A stretch of 64,000 bases of DNA, from NCBI RefSeq assembly GCF_010093535.1, contig NW_022985164.1:1217485-1281484 (forward strand), written 5' to 3'. The translations under genes were made by a program, and so were the position numbers. The stretch is from Lindgomyces ingoldianus. Taxonomy: Eukaryota > Ascomycota > Dothideomycetes > Pleosporales > Lindgomycetaceae. The notes beneath the pieces were generated by a model. That model worked only from the letters and a program-made list of their open reading frames with translations. It made no database searches and had not been told where the DNA came from. Positions 44,546 through 55,490 of this stretch are shown one piece after another (position 1 is the stretch's first letter; each line of letters begins with the position of its first letter).

Positions 44546-45011
44546 ATGGCCGAAGAACCGCAACCCTCAACCATCCAAGAAGGGGTCCCCGATGCCTCAG
44601 CCCCAACCGGCACCGCCGAAGACCGCAAAGCGGCCGCCGCACTGTCAGCCCTCGACGCGCACGATGACGAGGCCGGGCAGAAGAAGGATGTGGATACAAA
44701 GGCGTTGGGGGAGGCGATGAAGGAGTTGAAAGTGGATGAAGGGAAGGGGAAAACGGAGATGGCGGAGAAGAAGAAGGCTGTTAAGGTTGAGGCGGCGGAT
44801 GTTACATTGCTGGTATGTTTGAATTTATTCAGAGGTTACTTGGGGAGAGGAGAATGGATTGGAGGAGGGTCTTCTGGGAGACCTATGCTGACGCAACGGG
44901 TGTCAGGTCTCTGAGCTGGAGCTTTCGAAAGTGAAGGTCACGGAATTACTTCGCGCACACGATGGTGATGCTGTTAAGGCTATGATTGCCTTTGTCAACC
45001 GAACTGCTTGA
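44546..45011 (+). CDS. HYPK: HYPK homologue (NatA-associated UBA protein)
   Basis: Two exons (44546-44812, 44907-45011; 94-bp intron with a GCTGACGC branch) give 123 residues. The C-terminal 45 residues (KVEAADVTLLVSELELSKVK then VTELLRAHDGDAVKAMIAF) are the HYPK-type UBA domain, also related to that of the NAC alpha subunit. HYPK binds the ribosome-associated N-terminal acetyltransferase NatA (Naa15/Naa10) and regulates its activity. The N-terminal half is acidic and Ala-rich (ALSALDAHDDEAGQKKDVDTKALGEAMKEL), where the family carries the Naa10-inhibiting helix. The size agrees with HYPK (about 120-130). The second exon completes the UBA domain, which strongly supports the splice. Confidence 0.87.
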
Positions 45012-45654
45012 ACAAATCCACAAGAACCCTCATGCCCTCGGACGCAACACTACCATGGAAATAAAGATGGAGTGTCAGGATCTAAGGAGAAGGAGAGGCA
45101 TGTGGTACCCTGCGAGATGGCTAAAGATGCCATGATGCAGGAGTTATATATTATGCAGTGGATGGGGACAGTGCTGGATATTCTGTGAATGTCTCAATAA
45201 TGTCTGTTCCTGTCCCTAACATCCTAGATTCCTGCAGCCCGAGCATGTCTGTAGGGGCCTTACCACACTGCAGCAAGCTACCTGGAGGCTTTGCTGCATT
45301 CTGATATTCATCCCAAGATACCCCGAATTGTAGGTCAGCCAGAGCACAATAGAATTGAAGCAATTGTGAATTGAAGACTTTATCCAGTGAACACACTTCT
45401 GTCATAATACAAAGGGAGAACATCTCCTAAACTACACCACGACCTATCCTGCAGACCGTTGATGCATGTCCAGATTCTAAGCTGGCGTCCTATTAAGCAG
45501 CCCAAACGCCGGCGTAGATGCGATCATCACCTCGTAAACACTAAAACTCCATGAACAGCAACTTGATACCACCCCACTCAAAAAAACGCCAAGAAAATCA
45601 ATCTGATTGTCTCCACTTTCATCTACAGTGGTCGTACAATGGGTTCGCAATCTC
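45012..45654. other. Intergenic between convergent genes
   Basis: 3' flanks of HYPK (+) and the BRCT gene (-). Nothing else is recognised. Confidence 0.6.
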
Positions 45655-48600
45655 TTAGTTGAATTTTCTCCTCTTTACAGAAGCGAAGGGATTGACCTGA
45701 TTGATGACCCCGAAGCCCTTGATTGGCGTCTTTACCGAATAGTGAGGCTCCAAGACTTCGCTCTTCCGCTTCGCAGCACGGAGTTTCTCCTGGAAAGGGG
45801 TCACGGAAGTGACAAAGACAGATGAGGCCGGACGTTGCTTAACCGGACACGTCTTTGGAGTTTTTCCAAGTGGCTTAGCCTTCGCAAAAGACGGAGAATA
45901 GACGTTCCTGGCGGAGGACTGGGAGTTTTCCTTGTCCTCCGCCTCACGCATAATTTGAGCCCTCTCTTCTGCCCATTTTAGCATTGAGCTGTCAATGGTT
46001 CTCGGTGAGTCCGGAATAGCCATCTGAAGTGGGGTCTCGACTGGGGAATCATTGTCTAGATACTTTGAAGGAGTACGGGCTGGAGTGAAGGTGTAAGGTA
46101 GGTTCAAGGAACTCTTCGCGGAACTGTGAACCGAGCTGTTCGTGTCCAAGGTAGACATATATACATTAGAGGGCAGTTTCGCTGGCGTCTGGCCTGGAAC
46201 GTGTGAGAGACTGATGAGATACGGAGTCTCATCTAAGCGCGTCTTCTTCTCATCGCAACTGTCGAATATCAGTATTTAAATAAATAAAATCAACGCAAGG
46301 GAACTTACTCAATAACAAATCCAATGTTGACACACTTCACAGCGCCATTCGACGCAACAACCTTCTCTAACGTCATCGGGCTTCCATCTTTGTACAGAAC
46401 ATGAGTGATGCCCATGGTTTTACTGGTCCAGTTTGGTACGCACTGTGCGCCCATATCCTTGAGTAGCGGAGTGAAGAGATGGTTGCTGTCCTTTCCATTG
46501 GACATCACATCGACATAGAAAACAGTCCCAGAAAGGACCCCATCGTCGACGAGCAGCGAACTATTGGGCTCAGCCTGTGGGCTAGAGACCCAGGTAACGG
46601 CCTTCTTTGGAGTCTTGGTATCCTGCTTGGCTGGGGATCGAAGAGCAGACTTGATCGGGGAGGGTACTTCGGGGTAAGTGAGGGAAGGGAATGACTGGTT
46701 ATCCGAAGCCCTTTCTAGGACATCTTCAGTCTCATGCGCAAAACTCTCAACATCCTCCATTGATACATCTTGATACTCAGCCGGCGAAATAAAATTAGGC
46801 GGAACAGGTGCTAAAACAGGTACAGGGATCCAAACAGAGGTCTCACCAATATGGCCTGGAGATATAATGTCGACCGTAAAAGCTGGCTCAACTTCAGAGA
46901 CGTGCTCAACCTCAGGAGCTAGCTCCACCGCAGGAGTCGTCTCATTTGCAGGTGTAGCCTTAGCAGGTGGAGCAGTAATGTGGATTGGAGTAGTCGGATA
47001 GTTCGGGAACTCGGCCAACTCCTTCGATGGGGAATGTGAGCTGGAAGCAACTTTCGAGGATGCTTTCGCAGCCGGAATGGTAATATGTGCTGGAGTATTA
47101 GGATAGTTAGGAAACTCAGCAAACTCCTTTGACGGAGAATCAGTCTTGGAAGCGACTCTCGAGGTTGTCTCAACCGACAGGGCGGCAATATGTGGAGTAT
47201 TAGGGTAGTTGGGGAACTCCGCGAACTCCTTCGACGTGGAATCTGTCTTGGAAGCTATCTTCGCGGTCTCGTCAGACACTGCAAGAGCTGCCGGAGTCTT
47301 TGATAAATCTGGATACTCGACGAATGGGTCCGTCTCTGGGGCCGGGCTAGCCTGAGGACGGACAAGTGGAGTCTTCGTTAAAGAAGGATACTCGACAAAT
47401 TGGTTTGCCTCTGGGGTCGTGCGTCCCTGAGCGGGGACCGCCGGAGTCTTTGACACGTCGGGATACTCGACAAATGGGTTCGCTTCAGGGGTATTTGGGT
47501 ACTTAGGATACTCTGCAAACGGATATGTAGTGCGGATCTTGATTTTGGCCTGATGAACTGGCGAATGTGAGAAGGAAACAAGTCCGTTGTCAAGAGCCTT
47601 CATAGGTGACGCGACATTAGGCTTCATGGCTGGGGCCTTGAGCGGTGACGCGATCTTTGGTTTGAAAGGTGACGCTTTAAGGGGGGAGACCGACGCTGCA
47701 AATGGGTCCTCGACATTTTCGATAGAGAGATCCTTCGGTTTCGAAGCGGAGGCCAACGAGAAACCGAATGGCTGAATGTGGCCCATCAGCTTGCGTGGGG
47801 ATAAGATGTTGCTGAACCTGAACGGAGTCGCCTTGAGTGGTGACTGCTGATTCGTAGTAGCATCCTTGTTCATGACGGCCGACTGTAAATGAATGTTGTG
47901 CTTGACTGGAGGGGCCCTGAGAGGGGAAATCTGGTTCGCAGTGTCCTGGCCCAGCGATGGTTTGACCTGGACAATGGGTTTCATGGGCGGAGCCTTGAGC
48001 GGCGAGGCCTTGTTCATGCCAATGTCCTTGGCCTGTTTTACAGACTGAGTTTGAGGAATGGGCTTCATTGGTGGTGCCTTCAATGGAGAAACTCGGGCCT
48101 TAACAATCTCGTCAACGTGCCCTAGCTGGATCTGAGTGCTGGACTTGATCGGTGAAGGCATCAGTGGTGGAGAATTCTCTATTTCAATGTCCTCGCTCTC
48201 ATCCAGTGGATTCGGAACCTTTACTGTACTCAGGAGAGGCAACATAGACGGTTTGGGCTCAGAGGGAGGCTGCTGGACGGCTTTGCGACCACGAGTGGTT
48301 CGATCGGGCTTCTTCGCAGCAGCTGCGCCGTTTGTGACAATTGGGATGGGCGCAGTCTTCTTCGCCGTCTTCTTAGCTGCGGCCACGATCTTCTTCCGGG
48401 GGGGCTCGACAGGCTCCTCGATGGCGACACGTTTGCGACCGCGTGTCGTCTTGGTAGCAGCGACCTTTGCGCCGAATTCATTTTCCTGTTTGGCAGCCTC
48501 TCGCATCTCCTCCGGCTCCTCGTCGGCGACGCGCTTCCGACCGCGAGTAGGCTTAGTTGCTGGCCTGGTCTCCACATCCTTCTCTTTCGTAGCTGCGGCC

Positions 48601-49226
48601 GGCTTGCGACCGCGCGTGGCTTTCTTTGGTGGCTCTGGCTCAGCAACAGGTTCTGGCTCCGGCTCGACAGCAGCTTTTGTGGTGACGCGCTTCCTGGAAA
48701 CAGCTTTGGCACGTGTGGACTTTGGCTCGGCTGCTGGCGTCTCCTCCGTGGCGGCCTTCTTGTGACCCCGTGCTGGTGCAGGTTTCTCCCCGACTTCTGG
48801 GGCCTCTTCCTCGACAGGCTGGTTGATAACTGCCTTCTTTCGACCACGTGTCGGTGCTTTCGTCGCGACTTTGGAGGCTTCTGCTTCCACAACGGCCTCT
48901 GCAACGACTGTTTTCTTGCGTCCACGCGTCGATGCAGCCCTTGTCTCGACTTCCGGAGCTTCTTCGACGGATTCTTTGGCTCCAATCTTCTTTCGACCGC
49001 GGGTGGATGCCGACTTTGCCTCGACTTCAGGCTCCTCGACGGGCTCTTGAATAGCAACTGTTTTCTTGCGACCACGCTTCGTAGCAACGGCCTTCGGCTC
49101 AGCCTCCGGCGCCTCCTCAACGATAGCCTTCTTACGACTGCCGCGTTTTGGTGGAGCTTTCAGCATAGTGTCGGTAGCGGGGATCTGAGCAGCCTTGACG
49201 CCGCGTTGGCCACGGGTGGAGACCAT
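45655..49226 (-). CDS. Large AT-hook repeat / BRCT-domain nuclear protein
   Basis: Two exons (46309-49226, 45655-46258; 50-bp intron) give 1173 residues. The order is as follows. Residues 1-300 hold about ten basic AT-hook-like units (TRGRKK, KRGRKK, TRGRKR) alternating with acidic Glu/Ala stretches. Residues about 350-560 hold about seven SPLKAPPMKP-type units. Residues about 570-790 hold seven units of the pattern F-x-E-[YF]-P-x2-x-[NST]-TP (FAEFPNYPNTP, FVEYPDLSKTP). A BRCT domain follows at about residues 900-995 (VLSGTVFYVDVM, GAQCVPNWTSKTMGITHVLYKDG, GFVIDCDEKKTRLDE), rebuilt over the intron. A Ser/Thr-rich tail ends in a basic KRRKF. The many SP/TP sites suggest CDK regulation. It should bind AT-rich DNA and phosphopeptides in the nucleus. 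I do not know a characterised orthologue. Confidence 0.8.
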
Positions 49227-49699
49227 GGTTGCCGATTTCCGCGTGCAATCGCAACTGAGGTCGATGTAGAAGGTGGAAACAAGTGTTTTGGGATGGGAAA
49301 GAGGATGGAACTTCCAGCTGTAGAGCGCGGAAAGCGTGCTGTGGACGGAAAGTGTAGATGTGTGTAGGGAGAAAGAGTTGTGTTGACATTCTGAAGAATC
49401 GCGCCCCAGACATCCCAGAGCGGGACGCACAGGCCACGCCACCTGACGCAATCGGTTGGCACAGCAACGGCGCTTGAGATACGCAGCAAGGCAACATCAT
49501 GCTATTACTTGCTTCTTATTCGTTGAGCACTGCTACCAGACATCTCCTAGTAAGGCTTCACTTATATTGCTATTAAATTTATACATGATCTAAAATGATT
49601 TCTTCAGCTTCGACTTCCATGTCCCAGCGAATGATTTGACTGGTGCGAAGAGCAATCTTTGCACGACACCACCTTATGATCCTTTTTAATCCCACACTC
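49227..49699. other. Spacer between BRCT gene and STE6
   Basis: Holds the promoter of the BRCT gene and the 3' end of the ABC transporter. The frame upstream of the BRCT ATG stays open for 75 codons, but is not protein-like. Confidence 0.5.
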
Positions 49700-52600
49700 T
49701 CATATCCCTCTCGTGGGCGCTGCTCTTTCTCTCCCCCTCAACAACCAAGAAAATGGCCCCATCCTCCGTCTCAGCTCATTGAAAGACCCCTCTTCCACCA
49801 CTCTCCCTTCATCTAGTACAATGATATGCTCAGCAATAGCCATCATCTCTCTCGCATGAGTGATAATAATAACAGCCATCCCCCTCTGCTCCTTGCCACT
49901 CCTTTCCCCACCCCTTGTCTCTGCAATAAGTCTCTGGACCGTATCTCGAACGATCCCCGCCGATTCTGCATCCAGCGCGCTAGTAGCCTCGTCCAAGATC
50001 AGGATGTCCGGCTTTCTAATAAGAGCCCTAGCAATCACAATTCTCTGTGCTTGGCCTCCCGAAAGCCCACTGCCACCCTCGCCAACAACAGTCTGGTAAC
50101 CTTGTGGGAGACCGGTGATGAAATCATCGATCCCTGCGGCGGATGCGGCTGCCCGGATACTGTTTATTGCTCGGGTTGAAGACGAGTCAAGGCCGTATGC
50201 AATATTTTCTGCAATAGTCCCTGGAAAGAGCACTGGAGTTTGTGAGACAATGGCCATCCGTGAACGCAGCGTAGGGGTGTGTAAGATGTTGACATCTCGG
50301 TCTGATACCGTAAGAGCTGGCAAGCCTCTGCCATCGACACTCGGCTTCGTCTCGTACAATTTCAGAAGTAATGCAGCAATCGTAGACTTGCCAGAGCCTG
50401 ATGAGCCAACAATGGCAGTGCAACTTCCAGGACGGATACTGATGTTGACTTGATGCAGAACTCGATGGTTCTTCCTCGTAGGATAGGCAAAATCGACATC
50501 GTTCAACATTATTTCGCCTGCTCTCCGGAGTTGCACACTGCCCTTATGCTCGTGTGAATCTTGTGGCAGACGCGATAGACGGAGGAGTCTGGATCCGGCA
50601 TCCTTTGCCGCGCTAATCTGCGGCACGTACATAATCATGAAATTGACATGGTTGATGCTCAGCAGCAAGATTGAGAATGTTTGGATGATGTTCCTGGTCG
50701 AAAATTCCTCTCTCTCGATGAGCTTGGTACCATACCAGAAGAGAAGCGAAGCGACAAAGAGGACTCCAGTGTAATTAAGGCCAAATATAGGTCCTAAATA
50801 GACTGCGCGTTTCAACCCCGTCCTCAGAGCAGTAGCGATTGTCGCGGCAAACTTCTTGCGGAAGACTTCCTCGAGCACTAGACACCGCACCGTCCGGATA
50901 CTAGTAAATGTCTCGTGTAGGACCTCCCCAACATCTTCATCAGCTACGTTACTCAGAGCTGTCCATTTTCCACTAATCGCGTTGTAGTATGTCGTAATTG
51001 CATATAGAATCGGGCTGGTAGCAAGGGCCACAAGAGTAACCTTCCAACAAGTAATCAGGCTCCACACAATTGCGATGAGGATCATGATCATAACAACCAC
51101 CGTAATGCCGACAAAGCGTCCCAGAAGGTTGCGAGCTTCTTCGGCAAAGTGATCAAGACATTCTGCAATCCTCGAAACGCTGTTCTCATCACGGTCGAAG
51201 AATTCTCGAGGTTGGTCGAGTATCCGGCGCATGGCTTCCATTCTCATGCTATTTATCCATGCCTGGGCGCAATAATCGAAGCAGAAATGGAATCCCCATG
51301 TTGCCAAACCATCCGTAAGAGCGATGCCAAAAATGGAAAGAGCATAAGCCCGGGTCATATTTTGCTGGTTGGAAGGGATATAAAAAGTAGATAAGAGTCT
51401 GGCCAAGACGAACGCAAATGTGGGTGTGCATGCAGCGTGGATGGCAGAGCATGCGAAAGCAACAATGAGAACCAAACGGCAACGCCAGTTTAGAGTAGGC
51501 CAAGTGGTCGCAAGGATCTCCCTGATCGTGAGGGATTTGACACCAGGGACGGAGCCTTCTGAATCTTTATCGTGGCTTCGGCGCTTGAGGTCCTTCAAGC
51601 TTATTTTCTCTCCAGTTTCCCCCACGTTTCGTATTTCCAGACCGTCAATAGTGTTCTGCCAAGTTGAAGGTGAGCTTAAAGGCGGCGCGTGCGAGGGCGT
51701 GCGATGAGGAGCACTGGAAGGAGCAGGAGAAGAAGTGCCGGAGCATGGCCGTCCATGACGAGACGTGGGCTGTTCGTGGTGCCTCATTTCCAATCCGAGA
51801 GCAGCAAATGGAGGGACTCTGAGAGCACCGTTTGAGTTCCTTCTTAGCTCTAAGGTTACAATCGAGCCATTTCCCGATCCGGAGACAAGGAAGGATTCGT
51901 CTCTGATTGCATCTCGTGAGATAGGGCTGAAGAAGGGCGACTGAAGCTGCTCTCCCAAGAGGCTTGCAGAGAGTGGTCGAGTGGGAGCGACCCAAGGCGT
52001 CGAGTAAAGAGACATTATCTCGTCAGTATTATTGTCTGGTGACCCATCCTCTTCATTTCGTTCGCTGATATTCGAGATGAGAAATCTATGAAAGGAGGAG
52101 CCGGACTGAGCCTCAATGTCTTTTCGGCGCCCTTCTTGCACGACTTGAGCATAGTCTAGAACATACACGTAGTCATCTGGAAGGATTTGGGAGGCGTCAT
52201 GGGTGATGACAATCGTGGTCTTTCCTCGACGCCAGGTCCGTGTTGCTTCAAGAATTGCGGACCGTGTAATATAGTCGAGGGCACTCGTGGACTCATCCAA
52301 TATCAGCACAGGAGTGTCGCGAATACGAGCTCGTGCTAGTGCCATTCGCTGTTTCTGGCCGCCGCTCATCGAGCTGCCCTTTGCTCCAACCACTGTGTCG
52401 AGGCCATTGGGGAGATCTTGAATCATTTGATATAACAGAGCAAAGTTGACTGCGCTCTCTACCTCCCCATGTGCGACCCCGTCGCCTCTTCTTGCTAAAG
52501 CGATATTGTGCCGAACGGTGTCCTTGAATAGCACACTATGTTGCTCGACCAGTGTGACGTTCTCTCGAAGCCAGCCAGCGTCCAGGTTGGGAAGTGGAAC

Positions 52601-54010
52601 TCCATCCAGGGAAATGGTGCCGCTGGTGGGCTCATAGAATCTTACAAGCAATTGCCCGATAGTACTTTTACCCGATCCGCTTCTTCCAATGACAAATGAG
52701 GTATCGCCAGCAGGAAAGAATATCGTTGCGTCACGTAACGCTTGTTGGTCTGGGCGCGTAGGATATGCGAATGAGACCTAGCAATATCAGCAAATGCGGA
52801 GGAATTGGAAAGTGAACAGGATACCTCCTTGAACTCAATGTCGCCTACACAGCGCTGCGGCTTTTCGCCTCCCTGAACTTCAGAATCTATGTTCTGCTTT
52901 GATAGCCGGGTTATTGTGGCTAAGAGTCGTGCACCAGCTATCTTTCCCTTCTGGAGGACAATGAATTGAGGCAAGAAACCAGTAATGCCCTGGACAGCTA
53001 TTAGAGCGCCCCAAAATGTTGTCATGACCTGGCCTGGGTTCCTCTGTCCTGTAGTAACCAAATAACTACCATACCAAAAGCCCTGGACGAACATACTGTA
53101 CGTGACGAACTGCATGAACCCTATCTGAGCCGACCGGAGATTCGCTTGGCGATTGTATAAATATCCTGCTTGGGTAATAACACAGCCGTACTTTTGGAGC
53201 TCAAATCTCTCGCTATTGAAGCATTTGACTGTCTCGATGCTCGAGACTGCATTTGTTACATGCTTTAGAGCTTGCTGGAGCTTATCCGCTTGTTCGTGTG
53301 CTCGTTTTGAAATCTTGGACGATAGGAAGCTCATGACAAGGTACACAATTGGGATAGTGCAGATGATGGCAAGAGTAAGGTTCCAGGAGGAGTATAGCGC
53401 AATCGATAAAGCACCGACGGCTATTACACAGCACTGGACGCATTCTCCGAGAGGGGCGGAACATGCTAGTTGAAGATCGCGAATCTGCCTGTAACTTGGT
53501 GAGCTTGGGCAAAAACCACGGACGACGATGCACTTACATCTGAACCCCTGGAACTAATGCTGCAACTCCGCTCTCCCTATTATCGTACCATTCCATATCC
53601 TTTCCAAGCAGGTTATTAAAGATCCGTATCCTCGCACTCCGTGCTTGAAGCTCCCCAAAAGTCAAAATCGTTGTGAAGTATATGCTGTTGGCGAGCCAAT
53701 TGAGGGTGGCCAGTGTTGTGAGATATACGCAATACCTGGAAACATTTTGAAGCATTACAGTGCCAGTTGTGTTTCCGGATGCAAAGCTCGCGAACTGGCG
53801 GAATAGGAGGCCGTGTATTACTGACATAGCCGGAAGAATGAGGGCAGCAATTGCAGCGCAGAACGCGGCGATACAGAGCACCGGGAGGTGTTTCTGCATC
53901 ATGAAACCGAATAGGGCTTTCCATCCCACTCTCCGCATGAATTCCTGTTCCTCTTCATCTTGAATATTCACCTTCTCTTGCTCAAACGTATGATCCGAAT
54001 CTGGAGACAT
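49700..54010 (-). CDS. STE6: Full-size ABC exporter, Ste6/a-pheromone type (ABCB)
   Basis: Three exons (53535-54010, 52825-53488, 49700-52777; introns 46 and 47 bp) give 1405 residues in TMD-NBD-TMD-NBD order. NBD1 has Walker A GRSGSGKST at residue 411, the signature MSGGQKQR and Walker B VLILDESTSALD. NBD2 has Walker A GSSGSGKST at 1171, the signature LSGGQ at 1285 and Walker B ILILDEATSALD. Each membrane domain shows six helices. A long Ser/Pro-rich linker joins the halves. NBD1 carries Met for Leu in the signature, and both Walker B Glu residues are kept. The organisation and linker match fungal Ste6, which exports the farnesylated a-type mating pheromone from the plasma membrane; a general multidrug role is the alternative. 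The ATG at 54010 is the first in frame. Confidence 0.83.
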
Positions 54011-54773
54011 TGCTATCGAGGCGATAAAAGCTCCCTCTTTAGTGCTAAAATTTGTGAGAGACGGAATTTGCAATTGCCAGAGAAATGTGAAATATTAATA
54101 TGTAGCAGGATGAAATGGCGTCGATATTGCCAAAAGCGGACTAGTGCAGTGAAGAGGTTGCATGGTCCTTTGTTGCTCTTGATATTGTTCTCTTCCACGA
54201 CATTGGATGCATCCACAAACATCATCACCGCGTAGTAACTTTCACTGCCGATCTATGCCCAATAATTCATCCGTTTCTACTTTCCCGCCAAGAATTCAGT
54301 CCGAATATACACCGTCTGGAGCTTCACGTCATATTATCTACAGGACAATGGTACCAAAAATCTAGGGCTAGATGGCTGGAGGATCGTGCGAAATCGATGG
54401 CTCGAGGGGAGCTCATGCCAATTCAAACCAAGGGCTTGTTCCTACCGAATCCTCCAACGCAACCGTTCTAGCCAGGCCCACCTACTCCAGCCCTTGACAA
54501 GCTAACTTTGCCTCAGCCGCAGAGCTTGACGATGAACAAAGGTCACGGTAGGGGCAGTCCTAAAGACCTCTGAAACCGACAGGAGGAAAGCGGATGGAGA
54601 TTCGTCCGTAGGTTCAACGCCCTATAGTGTAGAATCCGGGATCCTGAGGAGCCTCTCGTTGCTCCGTGGCTACTTCGACTCAGGGGGCGCTTTTTCGTAG
54701 ATCCAGTCGTTGAGGCCCTCCCGATTCCTATGCAGATCAGTAGCTTTTCAACAGACCTGCTGGGTCATTTAGC
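54011..54773. other. Intergenic, nothing recognised
   Basis: Contains the STE6 promoter and the 3' flank of the PBDC1 homologue. No gene or repeat is recognised. Confidence 0.5.
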
Positions 54774-55291
54774 CTACCGCACTATCTCAATAGCGTAGAA
54801 CTGCATCCGCACCGCAAATATTGTTTCCTTCTCGCCATACTCAAATGCAGGGTTCGACCTAAGCATGGCTCCGAAGTTGAAATCCTCAATCTTCTTCTCA
54901 TACTTCATGATGAACTTCCGCCATCGCTCCTTGCCTTCTTTGCTCTTCATATCGTCCTCATTAATTGTTGTTTTTGGATCGAATTCGGGGAAATCCTTCT
55001 TGAAGTGTTCGAGGATTTCGTCGTCGTATTTGGTGAGCTTTAGTTCTGAGCCGCGTTTGAATTGGAGGATCTTCCAATACGTCTCCATATGTTGGACCAC
55101 TACCATTTGCTGTCAGTGCGCGCCCTGCGTATCCCAAAAGGGTTTCGTGGACCTTTGACCGCGAATTGCTTCTCAATCTACGTGACAGATAAGTGCAGAT
55201 CTCGGTGACTGTGATTCGAGTGTGCGCATACATCCTCAAAGTTCTCGGCCTCTTCAGCATTAATGTTGGCGCCCGCGGGTCCGAGAGACAT
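54774..55291 (-). CDS. PBDC1: Pbdc1 / YPL225W homologue (eEF1A folding factor)
   Basis: Three exons (55232-55291, 55153-55177, 54774-55099; introns 54 and 53 bp) give 136 residues. The middle exon is only 25 nt and encodes IEKQFAVK, which joins NAEEAENFED to VVQHMETYWKIL. The body (KLTKYDDEILEHFKKDFPEF, EGKERWRKFIMKYEKKIEDFNFGAMLRSNP) is the PBDC1 domain. The yeast member (YPL225W, now Ypl225w/Chp1) was shown to act as a dedicated co-translational chaperone for eEF1A G-domain folding. The length matches the family (about 140). The gene is divergent with the WDR6 homologue and shares a 199-bp promoter with it. Confidence 0.88.
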
Positions 55292-55490
55292 TTTGCTGAC
55301 TGTGTATGAAAGTTTAGGATTAGTTTTTATGGTTCTCGGTGAGTAGATGAGCGATAGAAGAAGAAACGGCTGTCTTTGTAAATTTCTTCGAGTAGGAGCC
55401 AGGGCCACCCCGCCACTGCCCCTCGCTGACTCAACACCAAACTTCTATCACCAACTACTATCATCAACTTCTTACTTCCATCCTCCTCCA
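55292..55490. promoter_or_regulatory. Bidirectional promoter, PBDC1 / WDR6
   Basis: Only 199 bp separate the start codons of two divergent translation-related genes, so elements must be shared. The half next to WDR6 is rich in CT and AC (ACTATCATCAACTTCTTAC), typical of start-site regions. No specific factor site is assigned. Confidence 0.55.

Noticed and set aside
48230..49120. 296-codon minus-strand frame rich in Arg and Ser inside the BRCT gene
   Set aside because: It overlaps the AT-hook block in another frame; its composition follows from the repeats and it has no homology.
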